Source: Pseudomonadota bacterium
GTDB lineage: Bacteria; Pseudomonadota; Gammaproteobacteria; Halothiobacillales; Halothiobacillaceae
Length of the DNA stretch: 15,314 bases
Reading direction: 5' to 3'
NCBI GenBank assembly: GCA_021795795.1
Contig: JAJYPA010000155.1
Span: 1-15,314, forward strand
Part shown: piece after piece, positions 1 to 7,267 of the stretch
Layout: every line of letters begins with the position of its first letter
How positions within the stretch are numbered: the stretch's first letter is position 1
Notes under the pieces: generated by a model
Told to the model about the DNA's origin: nothing
The model's input: only the letters and a program-made list of their open reading frames with translations
Database searches by the model: none
Made by a program: the position numbers and the translations under genes

Positions 1-1003
1 GATCAAGCCGTTTGACCTGTGCGGTGATGTCGCGCGCCACGACATTGTTGGGCGGAAACTCGATGGCGGCATCAAAGCCGATATCGCGCGGCACGAAGCT
101 GTCGAACGCCAGCGTGAACGCAAGATGGATCTCGCCGATGCCCAGCTCGCGGCAGCGCGTGCGCCAGCGCGCAGCCGTGGCTTTCGGATCGGACAGCAAG
201 CTCGGCCGATAAATCACCAGCACAGGCTTGCCATCCACCTTGATGGCGCGCGCATCGCGCAAATAGCGCGCCGCGTAATCAATGAACGCCACATCATCCT
301 CGGCGCTGTGCTGCTGCGCGATCAACACATCATCATCGCGCCCATCCCAGCGCCGCGACCAGGGTTCGTTGGCCCAGCACAGACAAAACGGCATGTCGTT
401 GCCTGCATCGGCCAGAAAATCCAGCAGCGGCTGCTCCAGTAGCCGGCGCCCGCCGAACCAGTAGAAATAAAAGCAGAAGCCATGCACGCCATAAGTCCGC
501 GCCAGTTGCGCCTGAGTGCGCAGCACTGCGGGCTGGCGCAAGTCGTAGAAGCCCAGCGCCCCCGGCAATTTCGGCTGCGTCTGCCCTTCGACCTTGGGCA
601 GGGCGCGCGCCACCAGCGTCCACTCGGTGAAGCCGGCGCCCCACCACGCATCGTTTTCGGCCGTGGGATGAAACTGCGGCAGATAGAAAGCCACCAGCCG
701 GACCGGCGCAGACGTGGGCAAGCCAGCCGGTGATTGCGCGGCATAGCCGACGCCACGCCCACCCGCATGCGGGCGCGACAGCACCCGCGTGGCGTCATCG
801 ACAATCGGCGTTGCCGATGGAGCATGCGCAGCCTGCTCCAACTCGTGTGCGGCATCCTGCTGCGCAGCGAGTACCAGGCTGCGCGCCAGACGCGATCGCG
901 CCGCCAGCCAGCGCTTGAGGCGGGCGCGGCGCGCAGCGTCGATCGGCAGTCGCGCATAAGCCGCGCGCAGCCAGCGAATCAGGAGGTTCCTTTCCAAGTG
1001 CAT
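1..1003 (-). CDS. WbsX / GH99-like polysaccharide biosynthesis protein (3' end beyond window)
   Basis: 334 codons are visible; the frame is open through the left edge. The protein has a basic N-terminal stretch of about 95 residues (opening MHLERNLLIRWLRAAY), then the WbsX hallmark region: RLVAFYLPQFHP at about residues 97-108, ENDAWWGAGFTEWT at about 116-129, CWANEPWSRRWDG at about 209-221, and FDAAIEFPPNN near the left edge. WbsX proteins (glycoside hydrolase 99-like fold) occur in O-antigen and capsule clusters, usually in the cytoplasm, and are presumed to act on or transfer sugars; the exact reaction is not established. The start is uncertain: ATG at 1003 was chosen, with in-frame ATG at 1030 and GTG at 1048 as alternatives, none with a good ribosome site. 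The basic N-terminal segment resembles the linker that precedes WbsX domains in larger fusions, so the gene may be a cut-down version of a longer one. The family call is firm, the 5' end is not. Confidence 0.85.
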   Translation of the reverse strand, partial: MHLERNLLIRWLRAAYARLPIDAARRARLKRWLAARSRLARSLVLAAQQDAAHELEQAAHAPSATPIVDDATRVLSRPHAGGRGVGYAAQSPAGLPTSAPVRLVAFYLPQFHPTAENDAWWGAGFTEWTLVARALPKVEGQTQPKLPGALGFYDLRQPAVLRTQAQLARTYGVHGFCFYFYWFGGRRLLEQPLLDFLADAGNDMPFCLCWANEPWSRRWDGRDDDVLIAQQHSAEDDVAFIDYAARYLRDARAIKVDGKPVLVIYRPSLLSDPKATAARWRTRCRELGIGEIHLAFTLAFDSFVPRDIGFDAAIEFPPNNVVARDITAQVKRLD

Positions 1004-1248
1004 CGATCCGGCATGTCGCGCCCCAGGCATTCTCGGGTTGAAGGTCACAGCTGCGGATTCTCGCCTACTTGACTCGCCACGTTTCGGTTTTCGGGGCGGC
1101 TCCCGCGGAGAAGCGCTGACTCGCATACCACCACCCAAAATGCTGGTCCCCGCCACCGCGCCGACCGGCCGCGGCTGATGACCCCATCAGCCACCCTTTG
1201 CGCTCCGGAATCGGCCACCCGCGCGGCCTGTCGCGAGTGGCAGTAATG

Positions 1249-1261
1249 ACCCTTATAGGGT
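1249..1261. promoter_or_regulatory. Candidate MqsA-type operator palindrome
   Basis: ACCCTTATAGGGT is a perfect inverted repeat: 5-base arms ACCCT/AGGGT around a 3-base AT spacer. It ends 12 bases before the GTG start of the mqsR relic. MqsA of E. coli binds palindromes of the same shape in its own promoter (AACCT-N3-AGGTT), so by position and architecture this is a plausible autoregulatory operator left from the mqsRA module. TTATAG inside it could also be a -10 box. Binding is inferred. Confidence 0.4.
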
Positions 1262-1273
1262 AGTAAGCGCGGT

Positions 1274-1539
1274 GTGGAGAAACGCACCGCACCACTTGCT
1301 GGAGGGGATCAAGGCCGTCATCGCCGCTCGCGGCATCGACTGCTTCACCCGTTCTGCGCAGGATGGCATCGTGAGCATGGGGCTGACGGCGGCTCAGGCC
1401 ATCGCGGTACTGCTGGCGCTGGAGCGGGTGCATTTCTTCAAGTCCATGACCACTTACGCTGGCCCTCGCGTGTGGTATGAAGTTCACCATGCGCAAGGAT
1501 GGCAGCGTGGTGATCTCGTTCAAGGAGCATCGACCATGA
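1274..1539 (+). pseudogene. mqsR: mqsR-like toxin pseudogene (frameshift plus internal deletion)
   Basis: MqsR is a RelE-fold mRNA interferase that cleaves at GC-rich trinucleotides (GCU) and is neutralised by MqsA. The family pattern is present but spread over three frames. GTG at 1274 gives VEKRT, matching the usual MEKRT start. From 1290 another frame continues with HHLLEGIKAVIAARG up to the signature FFKSMTTYAG and RVW (about 1432-1475). From 1480 a third frame gives KFTMRKDGSVVISFKEHRP and a TGA at 1537-1539, matching the usual C-terminal strand. The N-terminal lesion is a net one-base gain (or two-base loss) near 1289. Around 1476-1479 the segment normally lying between RVWQDVY and YVKFT is missing, roughly 10-15 residues. 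The stop overlaps the following ATG as ATGA, the usual mqsR-mqsA junction. No functional toxin can be made by normal decoding. Confidence 0.75.
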
Positions 1540-1868
1540 CGCACTACTGCTTGCAATGCGATGACGGGACCAAGTTGGTCAGGACCATGAGTAACCGTCG
1601 CTATGCCAGCGCGCGGGATGCAATTGAGGACACGCCGGCCGAGGTCGAGACAATGAAGCTGCGTTCCGAGCTGATGATGGCGCTCGAAAAACACATCACC
1701 CGCACCGGAATGAGCCAGGCACAGACCGCCAAGCTGTTTGGCGTGACGCAGCCGCGTGTCTCCGACCTGATGCGTGGCAAGATCAACCTGTTCGGCCTCA
1801 ATGCGCTGGTCAACATGGCAGCAGCGGCCAGTCTGCACGTGGAAATGTGTGTGCTGGATGCTGCCTGA
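1536..1868 (+). CDS. Chimeric antitoxin: MqsA zinc-site start fused in frame to HigA-type HTH protein
   Basis: The 110-codon frame starts at the ATG overlapping the mqsR relic stop. Residues 1-16 (MTHYCLQCDDGTKLVR) look like the start of an MqsA antitoxin, including one CxxC half of its zinc site. The second CxxC and the rest of MqsA are absent. From the internal ATG at 1587 the protein matches the short XRE/HigA-type antitoxins: DAIEDTPAEVETMKLRSELM, then the helix-turn-helix MSQAQTAKLFGVTQPRVSDL and LMRGKINLFGL, ending CVLDAA. That part is complete for its family (about 93 residues) and has its own AGGA just before ATG 1587, so translation may start there instead. Its partner toxin (RelE/HigB type) is not in the window. 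It is probably a DNA-binding orphan antitoxin that could still repress. Family calls are firm; expression is unknown. Confidence 0.75.
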   Translation: MTHYCLQCDDGTKLVRTMSNRRYASARDAIEDTPAEVETMKLRSELMMALEKHITRTGMSQAQTAKLFGVTQPRVSDLMRGKINLFGLNALVNMAAAASLHVEMCVLDAA

Positions 1869-1871
1869 TCT

Positions 1872-2027
1872 GTGGGCCAGACCGATAAGATCACCGCCCC
1901 CGAACTGTACATGGCCATCAGCATCTTCGGCACCAGCGCCAAGTGGATGCCCGACATCCCGCGCACGCGCTTGGGCAAGATCAGCGAGATCGCCGTGCGC
2001 GATGCGGCCAAAACGACCGGCCGGTAA
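1872..2027 (+). CDS. Short unrecognised frame after the antitoxin
   Basis: The 51-codon frame begins at GTG 1872 and lies in the same frame as the antitoxin just upstream, separated only by its TGA and one codon. It reads protein-like (TAPELYMAISIFGTSAKWMP, then IPRTRLGKISEIAVRDA) and ends TAA at 2025-2027. I do not recognise the family. It could be the remnant of a longer gene whose front was replaced by the antitoxin, or chance. There is no clear ribosome site. Low confidence. Confidence 0.2.
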   Translation: MGQTDKITAPELYMAISIFGTSAKWMPDIPRTRLGKISEIAVRDAAKTTGR

Positions 2028-2079
2028 AGAACACCGAGGCGTTGGCGAATCCGTAGGCGTTGAGAGCGTTTCGGCCTCG

Positions 2080-2565
2080 CTAGAGGTGATTCGGTTGCTG
2101 TCGAATGTTACTTTTTTCACAACTTGTGGCTGTAAAAACATGAACGGCGAGTAAATGGCCAGTTAGGCCATTAGTTACTATAATTGAGCTACCAGGCACC
2201 ATCCAGTCACCAGTTACTGCGGTGCCCGTTGGGCCAGCTAATGTCCAAAGGCGCCGCCCAGTGACACCATCATCAACATAAATTGCTACTTCCTTAAGGT
2301 CCACGTGATTTGCATGCCAATATACCCGTATTGCCGCTCTTCCATCTGGATACTTACATAAGTCTATTGTGCTAGGCGTTAACTGCAAATCAATGACTTT
2401 TGATAAATGATCAGATTCGGCAACGATAGACAAATACTCACCCGGGATGACGCGCACCGGAAATCCTGAACGCAGCCCATGAAGCACAATTATAGCCGTC
2501 AGGCTGACTAATAAAATCGCCGCGCCAGGTAATATTGTCGATTGACGGCACTCTTTTTTGCTCAT
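2080..2565 (-). CDS. Membrane-anchored protein with the shared two-cysteine domain
   Basis: 161 residues. An N-terminal membrane segment at about residues 11-31 (ILPGAAILLVSLTAIIVLHG) after a short basic start suggests an anchor with the rest outside the cytoplasm. From about residue 62 to 150 there is a beta-rich domain: LTPSTIDLC, RVYW, VAIYVDDG, GPTGTAVTGDWMVPG, and a closing TATSC. The same order of motifs, with both cysteines, occurs in the lipoprotein at 7268-7708. I cannot name the family; the pattern suggests a small beta-sandwich with one disulfide. The start ATG overlaps the stop of the GtrB-like gene (ATGA), so it is the last gene of that cassette and probably translated with it. 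It may bind or present glycans at the membrane or support the glycosyltransferases; this is inference from context only. Confidence 0.75.
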   Translation of the reverse strand: MSKKECRQSTILPGAAILLVSLTAIIVLHGLRSGFPVRVIPGEYLSIVAESDHLSKVIDLQLTPSTIDLCKYPDGRAAIRVYWHANHVDLKEVAIYVDDGVTGRRLWTLAGPTGTAVTGDWMVPGSSIIVTNGLTGHLLAVHVFTATSCEKSNIRQQPNHL

Positions 2566-3512
2566 AAAAGGTTATGAATCGGAAATCGAGGTTGATTCGA
2601 CACATCAAAGTTCAGCCACGAAAGTCCGAACTGTGTGCCGATAATTAACGGCAAAGCCGCCGCCATAACGATACCAGGCGCAGACTGTGTCGAAGTGATC
2701 ACGGCATGAAACCAGTGGTAAATACCATATACAGAGCCAAAAATGACTAATGGAATAGACAGCAAAAGCTCAAGAGATGCTATTGAGAAGTTTCTCAGGA
2801 AATAAGTGTAAAGTATTCTGCGGATTACATTACACAAATTTTTTTGCAGAAAAGGCCATATCATTTTTGCAGGCTTGAGACTTGAAAGCTCATTGTTATA
2901 AGTGGCAATCATTGGCATTTCGGCCACTACAGCCCGTAATTGATTTAAGTGATAAAGCATGTCAGATTCAAAAAAATATCTTTTCGAAATTGCATCCAAA
3001 TTTAACTCTTGCAAAACAGCTTTATGAATAGCCGTAAAACCATTAGTGGGATCAAATAATTGCCAATACCCACTGGACATTTTTGTCAAGAATGACAAAA
3101 AAAGATTCCCAAGCAAACGCACTGCAGGCATTGAAGATACATCGTTCAGCCTGTAAAAGCGATTACCCTTTACGTAATCAGCGCCACCCGAAACTATGGA
3201 TTTACACAGCTTCGGTATAAGAGTTGGGTCCATTTGGCCGTCACCATCGATTTTAACTACAATCGATGCTGACGTCCGGAGTGCGGCTTTGTAGCCAGAA
3301 ATAACTGCACCACCCACGCCAGAATTCGCGACATGTTCAATGACCTGAACACGCGCATCTGTGCATTTTTGTAATACGACTTCACCAGTATGGACTGGGC
3401 AAGCATCGTCAATGACAAATATCCATTCAACTTCGGGGCCAATTCTAGCAATCACATCGAGGACAAGAGCCCCGACTCGGTAACAAGGAATAACAACCGC
3501 GATCTGTTCCAT
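2562..3512 (-). CDS. GtrB-like polyprenyl-phosphate glycosyltransferase (GT2)
   Basis: 316 residues. An N-terminal GT-A domain begins MEQIAVVIPCYRVG, with IFVIDDACP (about residues 39-47) and the DPM1/GtrB-type signature IDGDGQMDP (about 98-106). After about residue 220 come two hydrophobic spans (about 235-260 and 272-295) and a tail with FDVSNQPRFPIHNLL. This is the usual GtrB/bactoprenol glucosyltransferase layout. The enzyme is expected to move a sugar from a nucleotide donor to undecaprenyl phosphate on the cytoplasmic face. ATG at 3512 was chosen because AGGAGT lies 6 bases upstream; upstream ATGs at 3530 and 3548 lack this. The gene follows gtrA by about 20 bases and overlaps the next gene by ATGA. 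It is AT-rich relative to the flanks. The sugar cannot be told from sequence. Confidence 0.9.
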   Translation of the reverse strand: MEQIAVVIPCYRVGALVLDVIARIGPEVEWIFVIDDACPVHTGEVVLQKCTDARVQVIEHVANSGVGGAVISGYKAALRTSASIVVKIDGDGQMDPTLIPKLCKSIVSGGADYVKGNRFYRLNDVSSMPAVRLLGNLFLSFLTKMSSGYWQLFDPTNGFTAIHKAVLQELNLDAISKRYFFESDMLYHLNQLRAVVAEMPMIATYNNELSSLKPAKMIWPFLQKNLCNVIRRILYTYFLRNFSIASLELLLSIPLVIFGSVYGIYHWFHAVITSTQSAPGIVMAAALPLIIGTQFGLSWLNFDVSNQPRFPIHNLL

Positions 3513-3518
3513 TGAATT

Positions 3519-3524
3519 ACTCCT
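3519..3524 (-). promoter_or_regulatory. Ribosome binding site deciding the GtrB-like start
   Basis: AGGAGT on the minus strand lies 6 bases before ATG 3512. It sits inside the coding frame that would result from the upstream ATGs at 3530 and 3548, which argues for the 3512 start. Confidence 0.7.
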
Positions 3525-3532
3525 AGGCATTG

Positions 3533-3919
3533 CTAACGGTAAACCCATGCCCGTGAGATAAAAAAAGACGCCATGGCTAAGCCAGCCTCTATGAGTGGCT
3601 TAAAAATAAGTGCTATTTTGGCGCCAAAAAAGATAACAGCACACCAGAGCATGATTGTACTTATTGCAGTTAACGCAGACCAAGCCAATAGATAGCGAAT
3701 AGCTTTTCTTTTTGTCAATTTTTGATCTGAGACTGTTTTGAAGTTTTTTGTGCCATTTAGAGAGAAACCAATCAATGCTCCAGAAAAGCGCCCGGCAACA
3801 TTGGCCAATAATATCGCTGAAAAAAAGTAAGTGATAATAATCGTCACAGCAGTATCCACGAAAACCTGTATAAATCCGATCACGACAAAAAATAAAACCT
3901 CACGCGCAATATGTTTCAT
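3533..3919 (-). CDS. gtrA: GtrA-family membrane protein (polyprenyl-phosphate sugar flippase)
   Basis: 128 residues, the usual length for GtrA. Four hydrophobic spans are visible: about residues 8-30, 33-55, 75-97 and 103-122. The second leads into GFSLNGTKNFKTVSD, the family's conserved loop (usually N-Y-x-W/F). GtrA proteins are believed to flip undecaprenyl-phosphate-linked sugars across the inner membrane for side-branch addition outside. The start ATG overlaps the stop of the preceding GT-C gene (ATGA), and the GtrB-like gene follows directly, giving the expected flippase/lipid-linker/transferase trio. AT-rich like its neighbours. Confidence 0.88.
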   Translation of the reverse strand: MKHIAREVLFFVVIGFIQVFVDTAVTIIITYFFSAILLANVAGRFSGALIGFSLNGTKNFKTVSDQKLTKRKAIRYLLAWSALTAISTIMLWCAVIFFGAKIALIFKPLIEAGLAMASFFISRAWVYR

Positions 3920-6012
3920 GGAACAAGCCTTTCTCCAAAATCGCGTTGCTTAAGAAGTGAGCTATGTTGGTGTAACTCGCTTGCGTTACACCACCCCCAG
4001 AGCCTCAACTCCCCGATGCTGATCTCTTCCCTTGCACGCATCTTTTTCAGCGCTGCTGCGAATGCTTTTATAGGATCTTGATCGGTAACTGCATAACATA
4101 TTCCTGCAGTATGCAAAATATTTTCCCACCCCGCCCCAGATGCATCCAAGTTTGCTATGCGAGCAGCCGCTTGCATAGTAGGATCGTACCATGCAGTCGT
4201 CACAGCACTTCCTGCGAAAGGTCCAATAAACGGTCTAGATGGGTCTATGAGCAACACACCACTATCCCCTTGCCCAATTGATCGTAAATAACTTGCGATA
4301 CCGGCCTCTGGCGAAAATCTTTCATCAAAATACTTTTTAACTGCCGCCTTAGGCTCGAGCATACGTACTAGGAACATCTTTGTTGCTCCAGCATCAAGCT
4401 GCCAACTTGAATTTGGAATAAAAACAATATTAGATATAGTGACGCAGAGTCCAAGAAGCTCAATAGAGCCCTGATAGCCTAATGATTGAATAGCTAATAG
4501 ACCAAATGGGATCAATGCCGACAATGGAGGAAGAATATAGCGAGCATACTGTATTAACGAAAATGTGACAACCGTGGAAATGATAAGGGCGGCCAGGACC
4601 ATATTTAACTTTCGAAATCGTAACGCGTACAATATCGCGCCCGAGAGAGCAAGTAGGGTAAATCCGAAACCACCCGGATTTGCTTCAACATAATTATTAG
4701 TGTGAAATGTGATATTCCAAATACTTTTTATGTTCACGCCCGCATGCCATCTCGGATCATTAAAATTTTGTGCGGGTCCAAACGCCGAGTGAAAAATTGC
4801 GTTAAAAATAGGAAATACCGGACTGCCGGTAATTAGCCAATTATATATATATGGCGCGCCAGCTATGAAGACGCCAGGGAAAATTGCCTTGAAAAAGTCT
4901 GCAGCTCTTCCATCTCGAATGCACGATAATAAATATGTCATACCCAAAGGAATTATAATGATTGGTTGGCTCGCCTTCAAGCACATAAGCCCACCGCATA
5001 TGAGACCGAAAGGCACGGCCGATGCCCCCGCGGGATCGCTACCCAGAGTCCGTAAAATCGCTATCAACAATAACGCAAATGTGAATGGGATAAGGGCAAC
5101 TTCGGCTTGCATACCGCCAAGCACAGAAATGACTAGCGGTTGAGAAAACACCAAAATTATTGAAATCCAGCGTAGGCTTTTTCTCAAACCTATTAGTTTT
5201 CCAACATCCCACATAAGCAACATCGCCGCAATCACAAAAAAAATATTAACAATGCGATGATCGACTCCGCCAGCTAAAACCGCGATATATCCGTGCAACA
5301 AATCTGAGCCCCATGGAGCAAGCGCCCAGGCTTGAGAGGCAACATCCATGAAATAGCGCCCATGGTGAAGAAGCTCGCCTGGCAGCAATGTATGATAAGC
5401 CTCATCGTCATATTGCATGGTCGGCACTAATATTGATAGCAAACAAAATAATAGAAGCCCTATTGATGCATAGCTAATAGCGTCGCTTTCGCAAGTAATA
5501 TTTTTCCATTTAACTAAATACACACTGAGGTAATGTCGAACATTCCGCCACCGCAGAGCTATTGTAGTCAAAGAGATCGTTAAGATAAAAGCTGTCGAAT
5601 ATATATGGAACGGCAACAAATACCCAAGGCTGCCGAAAATTGTGGCAGCACCTATGGTCGGCGCTAACGAATAGCGGACTTTGGGGACCCGATTTGCAAA
5701 ATATGAACCAATCGCCAGACTCGATAAAACCAATATCCATCCGGCCGCATAAGTGCCAATGCCGACTGCAACCACGATGATGACGTTCGCTGCTACCAGG
5801 ACGACATTGGTTCGATTAACTTTTATGAAGCGATGTAAAATCCAAGCTAACCCCATGATTAAAACAACGATTACTCCACTTGCGTACATCTGATCAATAT
5901 TCAGATATTTATATAATTCAGTTAGCATGACGCCGGCTACAACCATAGCAAAGCCGGCAAATACAAATGTGCTTTGCAAAAGGCGGAACCTAGACTGTCG
6001 AACTGTCTGCAT
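3916..6012 (-). CDS. GT-C type multi-spanning membrane glycosyltransferase
   Basis: 698 residues with about ten or more hydrophobic spans through residue ~530, then a soluble C-terminal part of about 150 residues. A DDEAYH motif at about residues 200-205 lies just after a membrane span; acidic residues in the first large outer loop are typical of the GT-C fold (ArnT, PMT, GtrC-type enzymes), which use polyprenyl-phosphate sugars on the periplasmic side. With GtrA and a GtrB-like enzyme directly downstream, this is the likely specificity enzyme transferring the flipped sugar to the O-antigen. ATG at 6012 was preferred (GGTGA 5 bases upstream) to GTG at 6030. It is the first gene of the AT-rich cassette. 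The specific family is not recognised; hydrophobic profile and context support the call. Confidence 0.75.
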   Translation of the reverse strand: MQTVRQSRFRLLQSTFVFAGFAMVVAGVMLTELYKYLNIDQMYASGVIVVLIMGLAWILHRFIKVNRTNVVLVAANVIIVVAVGIGTYAAGWILVLSSLAIGSYFANRVPKVRYSLAPTIGAATIFGSLGYLLPFHIYSTAFILTISLTTIALRWRNVRHYLSVYLVKWKNITCESDAISYASIGLLLFCLLSILVPTMQYDDEAYHTLLPGELLHHGRYFMDVASQAWALAPWGSDLLHGYIAVLAGGVDHRIVNIFFVIAAMLLMWDVGKLIGLRKSLRWISIILVFSQPLVISVLGGMQAEVALIPFTFALLLIAILRTLGSDPAGASAVPFGLICGGLMCLKASQPIIIIPLGMTYLLSCIRDGRAADFFKAIFPGVFIAGAPYIYNWLITGSPVFPIFNAIFHSAFGPAQNFNDPRWHAGVNIKSIWNITFHTNNYVEANPGGFGFTLLALSGAILYALRFRKLNMVLAALIISTVVTFSLIQYARYILPPLSALIPFGLLAIQSLGYQGSIELLGLCVTISNIVFIPNSSWQLDAGATKMFLVRMLEPKAAVKKYFDERFSPEAGIASYLRSIGQGDSGVLLIDPSRPFIGPFAGSAVTTAWYDPTMQAAARIANLDASGAGWENILHTAGICYAVTDQDPIKAFAAALKKMRAREEISIGELRLWGWCNASELHQHSSLLKQRDFGERLVP

Positions 6013-6345
6013 TATGTCACCCAAATTCACTCGTGCGTAAAGAGATGATGCGCCCAGGTTTTACAGCTAGGTATGCTAGATACTGTGCAATATAAGTGCA
6101 TGACAAGATCATACGTGTAGCTCCGCCAGCCCTCTTAAGTCGAAATCAGTGATTAATCCAGTAATTCCGGCTAGACAATATCGCGAACGCATAGATGCCA
6201 CGATCGCTGGAGCGGAGGTAATCGAAATGTCGTTACCATTAAGCAATAGAAATCGACGTAACAACCGTGTACGGCAACGGAATTTCTACTTGTTGCTTTG
6301 TAAAAGCAAAAAAATTATGTCGGTATGGATCTCAATGCGCACAAG
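6013..6345. other. Intergenic stretch between two operon parts
   Basis: About 330 bases without a convincing gene on either strand. It should hold the promoter of the leftward AT-rich cassette. The minus strand has TTGTCA at about 6104-6099, but no good -10 box at the right distance, so I do not assign one. A 7-base hairpin (TTGCTTT/AAAGCAA, 6293-6309) lies just past the end of the methyltransferase gene, but no T-run follows it on the minus strand. Composition changes from GC-rich to AT-rich across this stretch, so it marks a junction. Confidence 0.5.
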
Positions 6346-7263
6346 CTATAGTAAGCATTGAAGAGAAAGAGCCCACTGAGTGCGTAGTTCAACGAGTGCT
6401 ACGTTAGAGTAGCATCGAGCTGATTCAAGTCCCATATTCATAAACATGGCCCCAAATTTCGCTCTACCCAAGCTTTCCATGTTACGTTTATCTGTGGTCC
6501 ACAACCTGTTTTCTAGTTGCTCGGCATTGACTGCAGGCGGCACTTCTTTCTCGATCAGAACCGCCCACGTACGCCCATACAGTGGGGTCACGCTCATACT
6601 TGCTGTGCTGAATATGCGACGTAGTGCTTCTATCGAATACGAAACGACATGTCCCCTGTGGTGCGGATCGAGGTAGGCTGGGTCTTCTTTCTTGACGTAC
6701 TCGGGTTGACCAGAGCCAATGTAGTAGCAGGCACCAGGAGCGCTTTTGTCTGCGATCTGACGGGCCAGGCCGCGCAATTGCGCCGGCGTCAGGTGCTCGA
6801 TTACTTCGATGCAGGTGCCGCCATCGAACAAGCCGTCCAGGTCACCCAACATCCCGACGATGTAGTTGGCGTGCCTGCTGCGATACTCGACTGGCGGCGG
6901 ACACAGCTCGACGCCATAAAACATGCCCGCTAGTTCGGGCATCAGTTCCTGCAAAGCATCCAGCAGATAGCCAGGTCCGGTGCCGATGTCAACGAAGCGT
7001 GCGATGGACCGGCGCGCGTAATAGAACACCTCGGCCACGCGCGCGAGTGACGAGCCGTACGACCGCTCCCGCGCCGCCTTCAGCTCATCATGCCAGTATG
7101 CTTCCTCGTAATTGCGGATGCTGCCTTGCTCAACCTGCTGCAGAAAGTCGGGTTCCGCGAACAATGAGCCGCAGCCCTCACATTCGAAATACTGGATCCG
7201 CTCGCGCACGGTCAGCACGTGCGCGATGCACTCACAGATCGGGCACTGTGTTCCAGAAGACAA
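6346..7263 (-). CDS. SAM-dependent methyltransferase with N-terminal zinc ribbon
   Basis: About 305 residues. A zinc ribbon opens the protein: CPIC at residues 7-10 and CEGC at 28-31. Then comes a class I methyltransferase fold: motif I VDIGTGPGYLLDAL at about residue 92, and CIEVIEHLTPAQL at about 150. A later segment has GSGQPEYVKKEDPAYLDPHH. It probably methylates a sugar or sugar-nucleotide of the polysaccharide; the substrate is unknown. The start is a problem: no ATG lies upstream of the zinc ribbon. TTG 7263, just after the lipoprotein stop, is given; TTG 7299, overlapping the lipoprotein gene, is the alternative. The missing ATG suggests the 5' end was joined to foreign sequence at the lipoprotein boundary. 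Last gene of the GC-rich run. Confidence 0.8.
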   Translation of the reverse strand: MSSGTQCPICECIAHVLTVRERIQYFECEGCGSLFAEPDFLQQVEQGSIRNYEEAYWHDELKAARERSYGSSLARVAEVFYYARRSIARFVDIGTGPGYLLDALQELMPELAGMFYGVELCPPPVEYRSRHANYIVGMLGDLDGLFDGGTCIEVIEHLTPAQLRGLARQIADKSAPGACYYIGSGQPEYVKKEDPAYLDPHHRGHVVSYSIEALRRIFSTASMSVTPLYGRTWAVLIEKEVPPAVNAEQLENRLWTTDKRNMESLGRAKFGAMFMNMGLESARCYSNVALVELRTQWALSLQCLL

Positions 7264-7267
7264 GGTT

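Noticed and set aside
322..957. 211-codon minus-strand frame
   Set aside because: Arg/Trp/Cys-rich nonsense in another frame of the WbsX gene, whose own frame shows clear family motifs.
2035..2079. CGAGGC ... GCCTCG inverted repeat between convergent genes
   Set aside because: The stem is only 6 bases with a loop of over 30 and no T-run; likely chance in GC-rich sequence.
1065..2141. Long open frame (358 codons) on the minus strand
   Set aside because: It lies antisense to the recognisable mqsR/antitoxin sequence, has low-complexity His/Gly/Gln-rich content and no family features. It is a shadow of GC-rich codon use.
6293..6309. Hairpin TTGCTTT-GTA-AAAGCAA as terminator of the methyltransferase operon
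   Set aside because: On the minus strand the T-run comes before the hairpin, not after it, and on the plus strand it is followed by A's, so it does not fit an intrinsic terminator in either direction.
6149..6361. 70-codon plus-strand frame in the intergenic region
   Set aside because: No ribosome site, no recognisable motif, composition like translated noncoding sequence; it overlaps the end of the methyltransferase gene.
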